Positions 5,276-5,596 of a DNA stretch of 5,596 nucleotides are shown one piece after another; positions within the stretch are counted from its first letter, which is position 1, and each line of letters starts with the position of its first letter. The stretch lies in the NCBI GenBank assembly GCA_024643445.1, contig JAHEMX010000272.1, positions 1 to 5,596 on the forward strand. The letters are read 5' to 3'. The translations under genes and the position numbers were made by a program. The stretch comes from Desulfobulbaceae bacterium. Its GTDB lineage: Bacteria > Desulfobacterota > Desulfobulbia > Desulfobulbales > Desulfocapsaceae. The notes below the pieces were generated by a model. It was not told the DNA's origin. It ran no database searches and saw only the letters and a program-made list of their open reading frames with translations.

Positions 5276-5596
5276 CTATTGCAGAGTATTTTTATAAACT
5301 TTTCCATCCTTCATGATCACCACGAAGTTGTTTTCCGGATCCGCAACCAGATCAAGGTTTTCCAATGGGTTACCATTGACCAGGATAAGGTCAGCATAAG
5401 CACCTTTCTTGATCACGCCGAGTTGGCCTTCAGGGTAGGGGGTTCGCGGTCCTGAGAGTGCGAGCAGCTCTGCAGCCGTCGAGGTCGCTTGCCGCAACGC
5501 TTCGACCGGCGTGTACCACCGCCCGAGCTTTGCAAGTTGCTTGCCTTGTTTCTTTGCGAGAGTGGGATCGAACAACGTGTCAGTCCCGAAAACCGT
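5276..5596 (-). CDS. Amidohydrolase superfamily protein (imidazolonepropionase-like), C-terminal part; start lies beyond window
   Basis: The frame is open from the right window edge to TAG at 5276-5278, 106 visible residues. It begins TVFGTDTLFDP; the Asp of GTDT corresponds to the last metal/catalytic aspartate of the amidohydrolase TIM barrel. Next comes the helix TPVEALRQATSTAAELLALS. The C-terminal beta-sandwich signature follows: GVIKKGAYADLILVNGNPLE, then DPENNFVVIMKDGKVYKN. This is the usual ending of COG1228-type amidohydrolases, often secreted and described as peptidase- or imidazolonepropionase-like; the substrate cannot be deduced. A TTG at 5573-5575 is not the start, since conserved residues precede it. 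The C-terminus appears complete. It is directly followed on the same strand by the sulfatase remnant, with no recognisable terminator between. Confidence 0.85.
   Translation of the reverse strand, partial: TVFGTDTLFDPTLAKKQGKQLAKLGRWYTPVEALRQATSTAAELLALSGPRTPYPEGQLGVIKKGAYADLILVNGNPLENLDLVADPENNFVVIMKDGKVYKNTLQ

Noticed and set aside
1..5596. CRISPR array, defence system, integrase, tRNA/rRNA or phage genes
   Set aside because: I found no spaced direct-repeat array, no such genes and no tRNA-like cloverleaf in the window.

Overview
This 5.6 kb window looks like ordinary Gram-negative chromosome for most of its length. The last ~650 bp are a more accessory-looking stretch. WaaA (Kdo transferase) implies a lipopolysaccharide-bearing outer membrane. 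The mix of a DUF4388/PATAN regulatory protein, a COG2316-type HD hydrolase and an exported two-domain prolyl isomerase fits a Desulfobacterota (former Deltaproteobacteria) genome. That placement is inferred from protein flavour only; no rRNA or marker gene fixes the taxon.

Layout. Positions 1-565 (+) hold the nearly complete HD-domain hydrolase, cut by the window's left edge. It converges with a DUF4388 protein (573-1106, -), with only 7 bp between the stop codons. The gap 1107-1382 holds a good minus-strand promoter for the DUF4388 gene. It also holds a strong stem-loop plus T-tract in the opposite (+) direction with no protein gene in front of it, so a small RNA is possible. Positions 1383-2414 (-) encode a signal-peptide-bearing cyclophilin-FKBP fusion, that is, two unrelated prolyl isomerase folds in one polypeptide. 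The 359 bp divergent gap 2415-2773 contains a ~140 bp element with imperfect terminal inverted repeats (MITE-like) just upstream of the isomerase ribosome-binding site. It also holds candidate promoters for both directions and a leader hairpin before waaA. Then come waaA (2774-4075, +) and xth, exonuclease III (4150-4923, +), 74 bp apart and probably co-transcribed.

From 4924 to the right edge the character changes. A 5'-truncated sulfatase C-terminus (4963-5259, -) lies directly downstream of the C-terminal part of an amidohydrolase (5276-5596, -, running off the window). The sulfatase piece is open only from an in-frame stop and has no start or catalytic domain, so it reads as a deletion or recombination scar.

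Functionally the genes are mostly unrelated housekeeping or envelope functions: periplasmic protein folding, inner-core LPS synthesis, DNA repair, a predicted phosphohydrolase and a predicted regulator. I see no coherent multi-gene novel system. The most interesting items are the dual-family immunophilin, the mini-element in its leader, the orphan terminator/possible sRNA, and the sulfatase remnant.
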